From Cellvibrionales bacterium (lineage in GTDB: Bacteria; Pseudomonadota; Gammaproteobacteria; Pseudomonadales; UBA7239), in contig JADJPU010000001.1 of NCBI GenBank assembly GCA_016713115.1, positions 1,922,001-1,986,000 of the forward strand: DNA of 64,000 bases, written 5' to 3'. Position numbers and translations under genes: made by a program. Of the stretch, positions 63,201 through 64,000 are shown piece by piece. The notes under the pieces were generated by a model, which did not search any database, was not told where the DNA came from, and worked only from the letters and a program-made list of their open reading frames with translations. Position 1 is the stretch's first letter; the number at the start of each line of letters is the position of its first letter.

Positions 63201-64000
63201 GGTTTTTGCAGGGATATGAATAGCTGCTCTAGGTCAGAGATGGTGACGGGTTTGTGCAGTACATGAATGCCGTGTGGTAGACCAAGTTCATTGGTACTGG
63301 CTTTGTCGTGTGCTGTCATTATGACGATAGGAATGGGCGGTAGTTTCATTTTTTTCTCAAAATCTCGTATCAATAGCGTTGCAGCGCTGGCATTGCATAT
63401 TGGCATATTCCAGTCCAAAAGAACTGCAGAGATTGTATCGTGATTTTTGATGTAGTCTTCTACCAGCGGCTTGCCATTGGGGTAGATGCGAAAAGCTTTT
63501 TCTAGCTTTTCAAGTTGCGAAGCAACTACAAGTTGCAGTGTTTCATCGTCCTCGGCAACCAAGATGGCGCCTCGCATTGCATTGTTGGCTGCAGAGCTGT
63601 TGGGTGCAGTGGGTTGCACGGTGACGGTATTTGCAAGAAGAGGATTGTCAGTATCGGCTACGGGGCGGCAGGGGATGTGACACCAGAATGCCGTGCCGTG
63701 CAGAGGGTTGGATTCAAAATTGATATCGCCACCCAATAAGAGACACAGTTTTTTACTGAGCGATAGACTGATGCCGATGCCGCGTTGGGTGCGGGTTGTA
63801 GATTTGTCAGGTTGCTCAAAGATTTCAAAAATTTCTGGTTTGTGGTCTTCGGCAATGCCAGCACCAGTGTCTATGATGTCAAAGCGGATGGCGTATTGGT
63901 TGTTGTAGCTCTCCGGCTCTACTTTGAGAAGAATATGTCCTTTGTTCATGTTGTTAATAGAATATTCTAGTACGCAGCCTAGGATTTTCTCTGTGATATT
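63197..64000 (-). CDS. Hybrid sensor histidine kinase, C-terminal part (truncated by the window edge)
   Basis: The frame is open through the right edge, so the N-terminus (sensor and dimerisation regions) lies outside. Visible: the N-box region (ILGCVLEYSINNMNKGHI), G1 box IIDTGAGIAEDH, F/G2 region TQRGIGISLSLSKKLCLLLG, then a linker and a receiver domain with ILVAEDDETLQ, phospho-Asp in AVLLDWNMP, Thr in IVIMTAHD and Lys in HVLHKPV. The receiver looks functional. In the N-box, the usual Asn of LLSNA-type motifs is Tyr (LEYS), so ATP/Mg binding may be altered. Confidence 0.85.
   Translation of the reverse strand, partial: NITEKILGCVLEYSINNMNKGHILLKVEPESYNNQYAIRFDIIDTGAGIAEDHKPEIFEIFEQPDKSTTRTQRGIGISLSLSKKLCLLLGGDINFESNPLHGTAFWCHIPCRPVADTDNPLLANTVTVQPTAPNSSAANNAMRGAILVAEDDETLQLVVASQLEKLEKAFRIYPNGKPLVEDYIKNHDTISAVLLDWNMPICNASAATLLIRDFEKKMKLPPIPIVIMTAHDKASTNELGLPHGIHVLHKPVTISDLEQLFISLQKP

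Overview
The window reads as the chromosome of a gammaproteobacterium, most likely near Pseudomonadales/Cellvibrionales. Support: zipA-ligA adjacency, an RhlB-type DEAD-box helicase with a basic N-terminal tail, the map-glnD-dapC order, the long form of DapD, RNase T, TrmJ and Pseudomonas-style GTAGGAGC palindromic repeats. There is no rRNA and no CRISPR array. Two tRNA genes (Pro-TGG, Arg-TCT) sit together near 57.1-57.3 kb behind a clear sigma70 promoter.

Region 1-9.9 kb is an accessory island. It holds the 3' end of one SF1 helicase, a complete UvrD-type helicase fused to a RelE/ParE-like domain, two YagK/YfjJ (inovirus Gp2-like) replication-type proteins, an AlpA regulator with a hairpin over its ribosome-binding site, a double winged-helix protein and a divergent ribbon-helix-helix/coiled-coil protein. 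A small radC gene has been split by a degenerate IS21-family element, with loss of the RadC catalytic core. This mix resembles a phage-satellite or prophage-like element. No integrase is visible, so the element probably continues to the left.

Region 10-31.6 kb is mixed chromosomal. It has manC; a secreted Cys-rich beta-propeller with a thioredoxin-like partner; an SDR; trpS; a small AT-richer cassette (radical SAM, PhyH-type dioxygenase, ABM-like protein); DUF1285; trxB; a GGDEF protein with a non-phosphorylatable receiver; a coniferyl-aldehyde-dehydrogenase-like enzyme; gdhA; FAD and GMC oxidoreductases; a hot-dog thioesterase with yqcC; a BrnTA toxin-antitoxin pair with a Phd-like remnant behind it; and a large secreted calcium-binding/FG-GAP protein downstream of a perfect CRP/Vfr-type site.

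Region 31.7-49.1 kb is largely housekeeping: hrpA (damaged), dapE, dapD, uspA, then one tight reverse-strand transcription unit running small Cys ORF-map-glnD-dapC-nth-glycosyltransferase/sulfatase, then a nitroreductase, rnt and pyrC. The glycosyltransferase and sulfatase appear to be one fused polypeptide.

Region 49.2-56.1 kb looks like a lipid/steroid-type catabolic cluster: a ketosteroid-dehydrogenase-like flavoprotein, APS kinase, SDR, SnoaL-like protein, MaoC hydratase, a membrane protein and FadD. Region 56.1-64 kb holds trmJ, the tRNAs, zipA-ligA, rhlB, an acyltransferase and the 3' part of a hybrid histidine kinase.

Several conserved genes (map, glnD, the flavoprotein, the glycosyltransferase-sulfatase, hrpA) each carry a one-base shift, mostly at short homopolymers. 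map is normally essential, so I read most of these as sequence errors. hrpA also has a nonsense codon and lacks its usual N-terminus, and could be a true pseudogene.
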